A DNA stretch of 64,000 nt from positions 107,146,365-107,210,364 of the forward strand of contig NC_073745.1 of the NCBI RefSeq assembly GCF_029784135.1. The letters run 5' to 3'. Of this stretch, positions 1-10,190 are shown piece by piece. Source of the DNA: Toxorhynchites rutilus septentrionalis. Its lineage: Eukaryota > Arthropoda > Insecta > Diptera > Culicidae. A program made the translations under genes and the position numbers. Each line of letters begins with the position of its first letter. Within the stretch, counting starts at the first letter, position 1. The notes under the pieces are model-generated. The model had not been told where the DNA came from. It saw only the letters and a program-made list of their open reading frames with translations, and did not search any database.

Positions 1-202
1 ATTGAGTCGGGACTTTATTCGCACCTTCTCCCTACTCATGTCCAACCACTGTTCATTAGATGCACTACTCTTCCGTTTCAATCTTGCCAGCAGCAATCTC
101 TGCGTTTGTGGCCAATGTTATCACGACATCGAGCACGTTGTTTGGTCGTGCGAGGTATATCTGGTCGCCAGATCGAATTTATGTAGAATCGTAGAAACGT
201 AG
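1..202 (+). pseudogene. C-terminal end of a non-LTR retrotransposon (LINE) ORF2
   Basis: The frame is open from the window edge and stops at TAG 200-202. It contains CVCGQCYHDIEHVVWSC, the Cys/His knuckle (C-x-C-G...H...C) that ends ORF2 of many insect LINEs of the I/R1/LOA/Jockey groups, after the polymerase or RNase H domain. In the family this knuckle probably binds nucleic acid during target-primed reverse transcription. Only the last ~65 residues are in view, and the copy appears cut off shortly after this point. The clade cannot be fixed from so short a piece. Confidence 0.65.
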
Positions 203-214
203 GACTAACGTTGA

Positions 215-2165
215 CTTAGCAATAAATAAGTAACAAGCATATAAATCTTAGACATTTCTCGCGTAACTTTTGAAAAGGTCCTATGTAACAAATGTAAACA
301 AATCGAGTTAATGGATGCACGCTATTAGTTTTCAATCATTGAATGTATTACAAAAACAATCGTTCACGTATCTATCTTCTTCATCTTTTTGTCGCCGATA
401 CAAAAAATATCCAATGTACAGATTCCAATTTTAAGCACCGGCTGTTACTTCGGACGCCACTTTCCTCCGACGGCCGAAACGTCCGAAGTAACAAAGCAGT
501 CAATACAACTCGCAGTCGTACTTCGGTCGTTTTGGAATTTGTTTCTTACAGGTGTTGTTATCGATTTCAGTGCAATTCAACGAGTGATAACAATAATAAT
601 CAGTCTTTAGAACGAAATGCTGATATTTGGATTGTTGTTTATTAGTTAGTTTCAAATTTTTATAGTGCAACGTAATATGTCCAATGTGCAAACGCGGGCA
701 GTCAAAACGTCCAATGTAACATTTTTCGCTCCGAGGCTTCAACCTTAATCTCAAATCACGGAACAATAGTTACGATTGGTTTTACGAAGTTATTCTTGAC
801 AGCTAGTGGCGAAAACAGTGATAAAGATTGATAGCTTTTAAGACAATTCGCGAAATAATGCTCGGGTCTTCAACTACGTTTTTCTCGAGTTGGCGAAAAT
901 GTTACATTGGACCTTTTCAAAAGTTACGCGAGATTTCATCTTTCGAATAAACTGATTATCATACCACTTCGTTTAGCCGGAAAATAATTATTGACGCTCA
1001 AAGGGGGAATCGATTCCTCCTCGGAAATACCCAGCGCAAAGAGTACCCAAATAGTATTGTTGTGCTCTGTGGTTTCAATTTTTAGATGCATTCTAGCCAA
1101 TATTTTGTGTTATATCTGATAGTTGATTTTTTGTCGATTGAGAAATTGTGAGAGTTTAGGAATGTTTTCCGGCTTATTGACGACTTTTGACGTAGGATTA
1201 CGTCCTTCAGAAATATATTGGGGACACAAATTGGAAAACGAAAAATTTTCCGCATCGCGAAAATTGTCCAATTTTGTGCATTTCCCATTGCACAGTCATT
1301 TCATGTAGGATTCACGAGATTTTTGTCTCTTTCAATTAAGGAACTCTCCAACAACCCTTTACAATTGAGAAAATTATACAATTTTTGAAACTATCGAACG
1401 ATTGAAAAATGTCAAGCATTATCTAAACGAAAATCCCGCATTCTAATAGGTCGATTGGCATTATCAATCTGTGCTCTTCTTGTTTTTTTCAGTACATTTT
1501 CACTCTATAGAAATACCAATACGGAACATTGCAGAGAAATATAGTTGATTTTCTGCTGCGCTGAATCCCATGTTTTGGTCTATCCAACTGCTACTCACCC
1601 AGCCTGAAACAAGTAAGCTTCGATGAATTGTGCTCTCGCAATTGGTATCAAAGACGCTTTATGCGATTTCAGTGCTTTGGTGTTACTCTAGACAGCGCGC
1701 AGTACATGTTTATTCTGAGAGATAGTTTGACAACTTGGCCTGCAATTACCTAAACTACAGCGACGATGTAGGTAGGTACAATATTTTCGGGAGCGAACAA
1801 TATCGAATCGGTTTCAAGTGTTGTTGTTGTTTTGACGTAGGACTGCGTCTTTCATTTCTGTACCGCGGTGTATATTCAGAGTTTCGAAAACGAGAGCGTG
1901 ACGCTTGGAGTGCAGGCTTTTCAACGTTGATGGCTCTTCGCCGGCTGAACGGAGTGGAATGATGATCACTTCATTCGAAAGACAAAAAGTTCAAGAGTTA
2001 TATGAGAGTTATATGAAGATTATATAGGCTGGATATTTTCGAGGAGAAATCGATTCCTCCTTTGAGCATTAGCAATTCTATACCAGCTAAAATAAGTGGT
2101 ATTGTAATCATTTTATTCAACAGATAAAATGACTAAGAGTTATGTGCTTATTAGTTATTGATTCG
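215..2165. repeat. Composite dispersed repeat bounded by inverted arms
   Basis: Sequence at about 220-257 plus 937-1032 reappears, diverged and inverted, at 2036-2165: both carry a TAACAAGCA/TAAGCAC block, TCATACCACTT/CAATACCACTT, and a GAATCGATT(T/C)CTCCTC block. A related copy lies inside the DD37E transposon near 39.16-40.74 kb. Both copies carry the near-palindrome GACGTAGGACTACGTC (here 1189-1204 and 1834-1849). I found no coding domain. The family is unidentified; it may be a non-autonomous foldback element. Confidence 0.5.
258..932. mobile_element. 675-bp MITE with 33-bp terminal inverted repeats
   Basis: Both ends begin CTCGCGTAACTTTTGAAAAG when read inward, and the repeat continues for 33 bp with one mismatch. 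It is flanked by ATTT at 254-257 and 933-936. A related uninterrupted sequence near 40580-40605 has a single ATTT here, so it acts as the empty site. There is no transposase reading frame. A (T/G)CCAATGTAACA-like motif from the TIR recurs inside, near 409, 480, 678 and 708, and could be repeated binding sites. The 4-bp duplication does not by itself identify the superfamily. Confidence 0.75.
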
Positions 2166-2674
2166 AACACTATTGAAAACTAAACTATTAAAACAAGCTT
2201 AAAAATTGCTTTTGAAACCGGCTATTGAAATCATAAAAATCTGTATATAAGCCGGTGCCTGCTCGGACATCCATACAACGGATTTTCGTTTGGACATCGT
2301 TTGGATGTGTCTTTGTGAAGGCAGGTGGAGGAAAAGTTTGGATTGAGGTAACGGTAATCCTAGGTCCACCTATTATATAACAGATATAACTCACTTGTAG
2401 TTTTTTCACTATCATTGCGAATCCTGCAGTGCAGATAAGACGTCCGTGAATCCCTCGGTCGAAATGCAGTGCACATGCGAGCGTACACGGTTGCTTTGCG
2501 AAATTCGATTACAATATCAAAACGTTTAGTATAATGGCGTTTCGATCGACCCTTCATGTTTCGTGAATTCACAGATTTAACACTAAGCGTGTTCGTGCTA
2601 TTGTAGTCCTCATTCGCATCCGACCATTTTTTCAAGCGAAGATATAGCAGATTGTCATATTTGAATCCATATTT
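2166..2674. other. Intergenic, nothing recognised
   Basis: No tRNA, TE domain or clear repeat was recognised. The short frames on both strands have no family motif and end without splice signals. Confidence 0.5.
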
Positions 2675-3243
2675 GGAAATAGGAAATAGGAAATAGGAAA
2701 TAGGAAATAGGAAATAGAAAATAGGAAATAGGAAATAGGAAATAGGAAATAGGAAATAGGAAATAGGAAATAGGAAATAGGAAATAGGAAATAGGAAATA
2801 GGAAATAGGAAATAGGAAATAGGAAATAGGAAATAGGAAATAGGAAATAGGAAATAGGAAATAGGAAATAGGAAATAGGAAATAGGAAATAGGAAATAGG
2901 AAATAGGAAATAGGAAATAGGAAATAGGAAATAGGAAATAGGAAATAGGAAATAGGAAATAGGAAATAGGAAATAGGAAATAGGAAATAGGAAATAGGAA
3001 ATAGGAAATAGGAAATAGGAAATAGGAAATAGGAAATAGGAAATAGGAAATAAGAAATAGGAAATAGGAAATGGGAAATAGGAAATAGGAAATAGGAAAT
3101 AGGAAATGGGAAATAGGAAATAGGAAATAGGAAATAGGAAATAGGAAATAGGAAATAGGAAATAGGAAATAGGAAATAGGAAATAGGAAATAGGAAATAG
3201 GAAATAGGAAATAGGAAATAGGAAATAGGAAATAGGAAATAGG
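2675..3243. repeat. Heptanucleotide array (GGAAATA)n, about 81 units
   Basis: The unit GGAAATA is repeated for 569 bp with only a handful of single-base variants (near 2717, 3052, 3073 and 3108). The array ends in GGATTTTTTTTTTC. Because 7 is not a multiple of 3, the minus strand reads through as a long artificial frame repeating ISYFLFP; this is not a protein. The uniformity points to recent expansion or homogenisation. Confidence 0.97.
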
Positions 3244-3548
3244 ATTTTTTTTTTCTAACATGATAATTTTTACATGGTATTCGAGTATTGCCATGTAAAA
3301 AATATCATGCTATGCACTTTTGTTGTAATAATAGCTTTCTATGTCTTTATTCAACTTGTGATTCATAAAATTGTTACAAACGCGCACATGAAGAGTGAAC
3401 TAGCATAATTGATTTTCATTTCAATCCAACACTTTTTATCAGTGCTTATTTATCATAACGAACAAAAGATCTACTACTGAATGAACAATTTTTCCGCTTG
3501 TCATTGCAAAGTAACGAAACACAGTCAATGACAAAAAATATCAGAATG
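3244..3548. other. A/T-rich spacer
   Basis: No gene was recognised between the heptamer array and the tRNA, apart from the tRNA's own T-run terminator at its right edge. Confidence 0.5.
3534..3540 (-). terminator. Pol III terminator of tRNA-Leu(TAA)
   Basis: A run of T on the minus strand starts about 9 nt past the tRNA 3' end, the normal RNA polymerase III stop. Confidence 0.7.
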
Positions 3549-3632
3549 TGTCAGAAGTGGGGTTCGAACCCACGCTCCCTTACGGGAACCAGAGCTTAAA
3601 TCTGGCGCCTTAGACCGCTCGGCCATTCTGAC
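3549..3632 (-). tRNA. tRNA-Leu(TAA)
   Basis: An 84-nt class II tRNA. The acceptor stem GTCAGAA/TTCTGAC pairs fully with discriminator A. The A box is TGGCCGAGCGG and the B box GGTTCGAACCC. The anticodon loop TTTAAGC between CCAGA and TCTGG gives TAA, decoding UUA. The long variable arm (TTCCCGTAAGGGAGC) is the leucine/serine type. No intron and no CCA in the DNA, as expected in a eukaryote. It looks functional. Confidence 0.97.
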
Positions 3633-5039
3633 TCGATGTGAGCTAGCTTGCTCAAAGGCGTTCTGCTGCTCTGCAGCGCTGATAACGACGTAGAAGTGGC
3701 GAATGGTGTTTCCCTCGCTGGCTGATTCACCGTTGATGTTGGTGTGGGAAAAGCTACCCGCCGATGGGTGGGCAATATGAAGCCGCTGTAATGATAATTC
3801 TATCAGTTTTTTTGAAGCGGTACTTGGGGAGCAGCATTGGTGGGGTTTTGTTCCACGCTGCTGCTTGAAGCACCGTGCGTTTCCTCGTTCGTGGAAAGAA
3901 AAGCATCAATTTACTTCGAAACGTTCCAGATGCCATACACTCTTCCTAGAACTAAAACTAGAAAACTAGAGAATCAGCCCCCGGATCAACAATTGCACCC
4001 CGACGAAACAATGTATTCATTCGTAATTTGTATTAATAAGATTCCGTCGGATGACTTGTTTCTTCCCATTTGCTGGTACCATTCAAGATACCCCCTCTCT
4101 CCAGCCTCGGAACCAGCTAACAAAAGATCACGCACAAATGAGAAAAGTTTGACGTTAGTGGTCCTGCTCAATCGAATAAGCGCAGGAAACCTTCCCATCG
4201 CACTTCAGCGAGTCAACCAACTATCCGGAAATACACGTCCGGGTCCTGGCGCGATGACACTGTGCGGTCTCGAGTCACACGAGTGTGTAGTTGCCCGTGA
4301 ATCATGACGAACCTGATTTGCATTTTGTTTTGCATCCGGACGACGCGGCACTACGCACCATTGGGTTGGATTCTCCGGTCGAAGCTATACAGCCACTCTT
4401 CGCTTCGACCATTGTTCATTAAAGTTCTGTCGGTTTTAGGGGGCCGGGGGATGACTTGGCTGGGATTGCTTTCCGTGAAAATGTTTTCGAATCCGGAAGC
4501 TGGAGTGAAGTTGTGCGAAGGAATGATGACGCTGCTGTAATTCTCACAGTCGTTGCAATGCGCGGCACGTCGCGTTGGTTGGTTGCTCACGACTTGAACG
4601 CGGCAAACAAATTCTGGGGCACACAAACACACGCGGTCTCACGCAGCGGGAAGAGGTTGATGATATCTAATAAAACCTATTAGAAACGCCATGCTGAGTT
4701 TTAATTGTCATCAATGATAGATGACGTTGCCAGTCGGCGGTGATATTTGGATGTAATTGGCCTGCCCATGTCATGAGCGCTGAATCATATCCGAATGTTC
4801 AGAATTTCTACTTGAGTGCAATTTGCTGACGATTTGGTTTGTGGATTGTGTGATTCACTGGAAATCGACATCTTATTTATTTATAAAACCAATGCAAATT
4901 ATGGATGTTTCGAATAAAATATAAGTAGACGGGTTTTATACAGTTTTTTTTTATTTAAAAAAAAAAACCGTTAACATTCGAATGCTCCTAATATTCACAG
5001 TTCAAAAATCGAGCACTTACGAAATAGTAGCAGCATTTA
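3633..5039. other. Intergenic, no gene recognised
   Basis: Relatively GC-rich for the window up to about 4660, with overlapping short frames on both strands that carry no recognisable domain. I could not find paired splice sites around them. From about 4680 it is ordinary A/T-rich DNA. Confidence 0.4.
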
Positions 5040-5756
5040 ATCGAGAGACAAAAATCCAAACTATACCGGATACCGGATATCCGGCAAGCTTCAAGACCAG
5101 ATAGCCGGATATTCGGCTTTCAGATATTCCAAATATTCGTCTTTTTTATTTGCGAATTTGTATTACACAGCATGTGTGCATGAAGCAAATAAAGAATAAC
5201 ATTTTAGAAGAAATGAACACATTTTTACATAAAAATTATGTAAAAATGAATAAATTTTCCGTTTCGAATGGATATCCTTTAATATAGTATCAAGTTTCTG
5301 TAGGGAATCTTCAGCAGGGTTTTTTTCTGACAAGAATTCAATTACATAGAAGAAGATCAGAATAACTCAATTCAATTCAATATTTTATAGTTTCTATGTT
5401 TGGCTTACTTTATCTCCGAATGGAAATTGCACTGAATTTTGTTCTTGAAACATGTCCAAAGTTATGCTAAAAATTGAAAAAATGCCATAGTGATAGCAAG
5501 TGGAAAGGCCGCCCAAAAATATCAAGTTGAAGACATGCGTATTTCATAAGAGAAATTGTCGTGAAATGTAATACAAAACAAATCGTACATTGCGTGTGGA
5601 AACAATTCCCAATTGAAGAATCCAACCCAATTGATTAAAAAATAAAGAAATAAATTCAGGTAAAAGTAACACGAAATCGGTAAACATATTTCCTGGAATG
5701 TTTCTATCAGCTAAATGTAGCAATCGGCGTCATTGTTTACGTTTGTGAAATGTATG
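5040..5756. other. A/T-rich DNA with a short CCGGATA-type repeat
   Basis: Around 5062-5120 variants of CCGGATA occur five times (ACCGGATACCGGATATCCGG and neighbours), making small overlapping palindromes. Nothing else was recognised. Confidence 0.5.
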
Positions 5757-5760
5757 TTAA

Positions 5761-5986
5761 CACGTTGAGCCCTATTCAGCCCGCATGAAAAGCGTTTGCG
5801 CTATATCAGAGTCGGTTCCAGCCTCCATATATACTTATTGTATGTTTAGAAAATAGTCAGAAATTCGACTGGAAAGCCGCCCCATTTTGTAAAACATCTG
5901 AAAACAAACCGTAAATATTTTTATTTTCTTAGTTCGTAACTGTCAGTCCCATTCAGTCAGCGCTTTCCTACGCGGGGCTCAACGTG
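5761..5986. mobile_element. piggyBac-like MITE (226 bp)
   Basis: It starts CACGTTGAGCCC and ends GGGCTCAACGTG, flanked by TTAA (5757-5760) and TTGA (5987-5990), a decayed TTAA. TTAA targeting is the mark of the piggyBac superfamily. Inside, GCATGAAAAGCG on the left mirrors CGCTTTCCTACGC on the right, as diverged subterminal repeats. No coding capacity. Confidence 0.6.
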
Positions 5987-6379
5987 TTGAGTACAAATTC
6001 ATTCCTGTATCGATATGCGTCGGAAGTTTCCAGAACTAAATTAATTCAACTTTATTGAATGATTCCGTTATCCAGATAGAGATTCAAAATGAAAACTAGG
6101 CGTGAAACATTTATTTCAATAAGTTTAAATGTTTAAAAAAATGTGAGTTTTATTTTTATCCGTTTCAACTAGAGCAGTACTTGTTTTGAAAATATGAAAC
6201 ATAATATTCTTGGATTTAGATATAATATATTCACAAAACATTGAGGAAAAGATCAATACTACACCATTTTACGGTACTTATATGTTTGAAAACTTACTAG
6301 AAACATTTATTCGAAATAAGATATACTCCAAAAACTATTTCTGTATTGTTTATTTTTAGTTCTAAGCCACCTTAAAAAG

Positions 6380-7289
6380 TTACGTTATATCAAGGTAGAA
6401 GTTACGTTATATCGAGGTTGCCATATATCGAAGTATGACTGTAATTAGAAAGTTCAACAATCATCGGATTTTCAATAAACTTAACGATCTGACAAAGCAT
6501 CTTGTCTCTCGGGTGATACATTTTTTGAAGCCTGATTGAGCTATCCTGAAAGCCGTTTTTGTTCTTGATAAACTCTAGGAACTTTACAGTGCAGAGAAAC
6601 TACGAACGAGTGATGGAGCCATATTTATAGGTTTAAGTATTGCGAATGAAGTTAACCAACTGGATATAAATGATGAAAAAGGCGCTGAGTTTAAGACAAA
6701 GAAATTGTAAGAAAGTGCTCAACCCATCTGCTGATATTCAGTCTCGCACTTGAAACAAGATGATGAGGAAATCCTTCGAATCTCGGCATCAGTTGGTCCG
6801 GAAGATGAAAATCTAAATGAAAATGTTGTGGCTAAAGACGATGAAAAGAAAGTTGGTCTCTAAAGCAGTACGCTTTGCGAAAGATCAACCTGAATAACAT
6901 TGCATTTAGAAAAACCCGAGAAATGGTTTGATAACATCATCAGGGAAGGTTATGTTGCCATTTATCATTTCTATAAATTGGTTTGCTTGAAGTCAAAACT
7001 TTTCAAAGAAAAATTTGTTACTTTTTTTTGGAATTGGAAAAAGCAATTGATTTTGGTTTCAATGTGTTTTTTTTTAAATTTAATTTTCAGTTATTCATCT
7101 ATTTACCTTCAATCAACAGTATGAAGAAATTTTGCATTTTATCACCATTATTTACTAACCATACTCAAGCAAAATAAAGATATCTGAGCAATGTTTTTGA
7201 ACTCTTTTTTATGCTTCGATATAACGTACAATCCGATACATCGTTTAATTTTGGAAGTGAAATGTACGTTATATAGAAGTTTCCCTTTA
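6380..7289. mobile_element. Remnants of elements with CGATATAACGTAC ends
   Basis: At 7199-7289 the minus strand reads GGGAAACTTCTATATAACGT and continues like the left end of the intact MITE at 13613. At 6383-6437 there are three ACGTTATATC-type blocks ending CGAAGTATGACTGTA, apparently the right end of another member. Between them about 750 bp carry broken frames with acidic stretches and no domain I can name. The ends suggest an IS630-Tc1-mariner-type family with TA targeting. Interior identity is unproven. Confidence 0.4.
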
Positions 7290-8437
7290 CATCAGTTCGC
7301 CAGCTGATAATCATCGCACATCTGTTAGCGCATCCGTAGAGCAAAACAGAACCAGCAACCAAATTATCACACTTAGTGTTGGTTTGGTTTTATATTTAGC
7401 ACCCGAGATTTTACCGTTTGTTATGTTTCGCGCGCTTCAGATAAGAATAAGCGCATAAGCTGGTAGTATATTTCGATCTTAAAATACTTGATCCGACAGC
7501 CTAGTATGTTAGAAGATGCGCGCGTTTTCGACGAATGAATCTGCGCCGTTGGCCGCGGGATCCAATCTCAAGTCGCGACGCGGCAGCTTGGCAAGCTGTA
7601 AGCTGCCGTTGCAAACAGCACTCTGACCTACCGCAACATCCAAATGGTTGTGTCAAAGTAAGATTTGCATAGATTAGACCAGCGCCAAATTACTGGACTC
7701 TGTCGCAAAGTTCCAGTAGCATTGCGACAGAGTATTTCAAATGGTGGTATAATTTTTGTATCAATCGAACTAAGTAAATGTGAGATTTAAATTGACAACC
7801 CTTGCACGTTGATAACGATTCGACATGCATTATAAATTATACACCGATTGCAGACACATGCGGACAAGAAGCTCTGTGCTGAAAAGTACGAAACTCAATC
7901 AAGTCAAGTTACATGGCAATTTCACAAAGTGAGATAAAAGTGTCGGATTAAGAACCACTGCCCGTCATAACATAACGCGCTGATGGAAACCGAAGGACGA
8001 ACGCTCGATGTAACGCGCGGACCGTTGGAATTCTTATCGGTTGCGAGAAAAAAAACCAAACGCCACAAGCGAACCGAACTGGAGCGAGAAATGGAGTGCT
8101 GCTGCCGGCGCTGCACTTCCTCGTCCTTGCGGCACGGTGATGCACTTGCATTGCAGCAAACACAAAAGCAAACCAATTCGCTAATCGTAAATTTATTGCA
8201 CCAGCTTAGAATACACACACGACCAGATTGCGCGATTAGGACAATTTAGCTCAGCAAGTTTAAGTGGAAATTTGCTGTCAGGTAATAGAATTGCTCCTAT
8301 CGAGATCAGACGAGGTGTGCACATTTTTGCGTTCGATTTCGGCAATAAAAATTGCAAATGGATTCGACCAATTGCTGGTAAGGAGAGTTATCAACAGCTG
8401 GTTACAGTAGTTTTATTTTAACTTGTTCTTCGCTAGT
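7290..8437. other. Intergenic, no gene recognised
   Basis: Contains the interleaved inverted repeats listed separately at 7691-7732. The short frames around 7920-8250 show no known domain. Confidence 0.4.
7691..7732. other. Interleaved inverted repeats with pseudoknot topology
   Basis: Arm A TACTGGA (7691-7697) pairs with TCCAGTA (7712-7718). Arm B CTCTGTCGCAA (7698-7708) pairs with TTGCGACAGAG (7722-7732). The order A-B-A'-B' is that of an H-type pseudoknot with 7-bp and 11-bp perfect stems and 3-nt linkers. No surrounding gene is known and transcription is unproven. Confidence 0.5.
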
Positions 8438-8439
8438 AG

Positions 8440-9105
8440 GGGAACTGGGGGTATGCCCGGCCCCATAAGGGAAGGTTTTTTTTGAGATCCGAGGGTACCT
8501 ATTGTTATGTTTCCCTCACAGAATCATTGTCTAGATTATTTTCCATGAGATATAAAAATATCAGTGCTTTTAAACAGCAATTTTGCAAGTAATAGTCAAT
8601 TTTCAAAGCTCAATAAATATCCTTAACACCAGCTGAAACAGTTTGAATGTGGTAACCGCCAAATAGGCTGTATTGTAATTCTAGATGACGCTACCGAATA
8701 TGGTTCGAATCGCTCAGCTGATCCCGAAGATATGGTCGGAACAAGCTCCGGTGAACATGGAATACGGAAAAGAAAGGAATTTGATATTAGGCAAATCTGC
8801 GGTACCTCAAACCACATCACAGTTCAATTACTAGTTTCGAGCTTTCCACCCTTCACAAAACGTGATCCTGTAATGTATTCTGGATTCCTAAGGTCTTGTA
8901 AGCACGTTTGACACAAACTCCACCAACGATAGCCTCTTTTGCAAGGGTGAGGTTCTCCTGGGACACACTCTCACAATTTGATTTCCTTGGAAGCTGCGAG
9001 CCATCTGAATTAGATGAAAAATATGTCCTAATAACCTTCAACTAACTGAAAATCATGCCGGGCTAACTCCACTCAAAGGGTGATGGTCTTACCCCAACAA
9101 ACATA
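8440..9105 (-). mobile_element. pogo-like transposon fragment with an HTH (psq-type) start
   Basis: On the minus strand 9041-8853 encodes ENLTLAKEAIVGGVCVKRAY and continues KTLGIQNTLQDHV, the pattern of the psq-type helix-turn-helix of pogo/Tigger transposases (repeated small residues, then G-I-x-x-T-L-x-D-x-V). Downstream the frame is broken and the DDE domain is not visible. G-rich ends flank it: TAGGGGAACTGGGGGTATG on the left and, inverted, TTGGGGTAAGACCATCACCC on the right. The end match is loose. Confidence 0.5.
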
Positions 9106-9397
9106 CGGTATGACGCCTGATGTCGACGCCAACCTCTCTCAGTTTCTATTCTGTTTTCGCATTTTCGCATGACAATTGTCATGACAAATGGTTTGCTTGA
9201 TCTTAATACAAAGTTTTAACATATTATTCGTGTTGCACAATCAATACAAGAAACAGTTTTCAAAGACACTTGAAATCCCAACAACACAAATACACCTCGT
9301 TGATTCAACCGGACGTTATGGGTAAAAAATAATTACCTTGCTTACGTTATGCCTAGATTGTACCTGAAGTCAGGTGTTAGGTACCTCTGTATATCTA
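9106..9397. other. Spacer, nothing recognised
   Basis: Ordinary DNA with no feature I can support. Confidence 0.5.
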
Positions 9398-9559
9398 TCT
9401 ATATATATAAAAATGGATTTCTGTCTGTCTGTCTGTCTGTCTGTCTGATTCTTATAGAATCGGAAACTACTGAACCGATCAACAGGGTTTTTGGTGTCGG
9501 GGAAGGTTTCGTGATAGTTTGAGACCCCTCCCCCCCTCTAAGGGGGGGCTGCCATACAA

Positions 9560-9833
9560 TTATTATTATTATTGAATGGCGTTAACGTTCCCTTCGAAAC
9601 TATTGCCGTTTCAACGTATTTACTAACTAGCGTCATTTATTAATACATAGTTGAGATTTCTTAAGCCAAATAACACGCCTTGAATGTATTCCGAGGGGCA
9701 AGGCTCTAGAATACGCGTGATCACAGTGCAAGTCGAAGGAAATTACTTTGACGAAAAATCCCCCGGCCAGAACGGGAAAAGAACTCGAACATCCCGCATG
9801 ATAATGTCAGACGCTAACCACTCAGCCACGGGT
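9560..9833 (-). mobile_element. tRNA-derived SINE with intact target duplication
   Basis: Read on the minus strand it starts with a tRNA-like head: A box TGGCTGAGTGGTTAGCGTC and B box GTTCGAGTTC. It ends in an AATAAT-repeat tail. GCCATACAA flanks it on both sides (9551-9559 and 9834-9842), and this 9-mer is part of the Helitron unit it entered. Such SINEs are transcribed by Pol III and moved by LINE machinery. Architecture resembles the Feilai type of culicine SINEs, but family identity needs a database comparison. Confidence 0.8.
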
Positions 9834-9915
9834 GCCATACAAATGAAACACAAATTCATATTTTACTCGGGAATTAATCAAGCAAATGAAACGAAATTTG
9901 GCATGTGGAGGTTTT

Positions 9916-10190
9916 AGGGTGCATCCAAAACAAGGCTGGCGGTTGGACTTGTGCCTTGGTGGACCATTTGGCTGCAAGGGCCTTGTCGGGACCACATCGG
10001 CTCTGTAGCGGACAAGAGTGAGTATTGGCTTGTCTTTTGACATTGCAGTTTTTTGAACTTATATCTGTAAATAAAATCAATTCGTTTTTTTTTGCTAAGC
10101 TGATTTCAATGCTGAGAAAACAAAATAATATCTTTTAGATGACTCGTCTTGCTCAAACCTCTGTAGGGGAAGGAGGCGGGACCATCATCA
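9916..10190. other. Non-repeat segment inside Helitron A
   Basis: Between two Helitron units lies about 270 bp without similarity to the unit consensus or to the other two Helitrons in view. Its first ~110 bp are GC-richer and open in one plus-strand frame reading WTCALVDHLAAKALSGPH, and it then meets TGAGTATTGG. Helitrons often pick up host fragments; capture is only an inference here. Confidence 0.35.

Noticed and set aside
2632..3294. Long minus-strand frame of repeated ISYFLFP
   Set aside because: It is a by-product of the GGAAATA array; a 7-bp unit has no stop in this phase.
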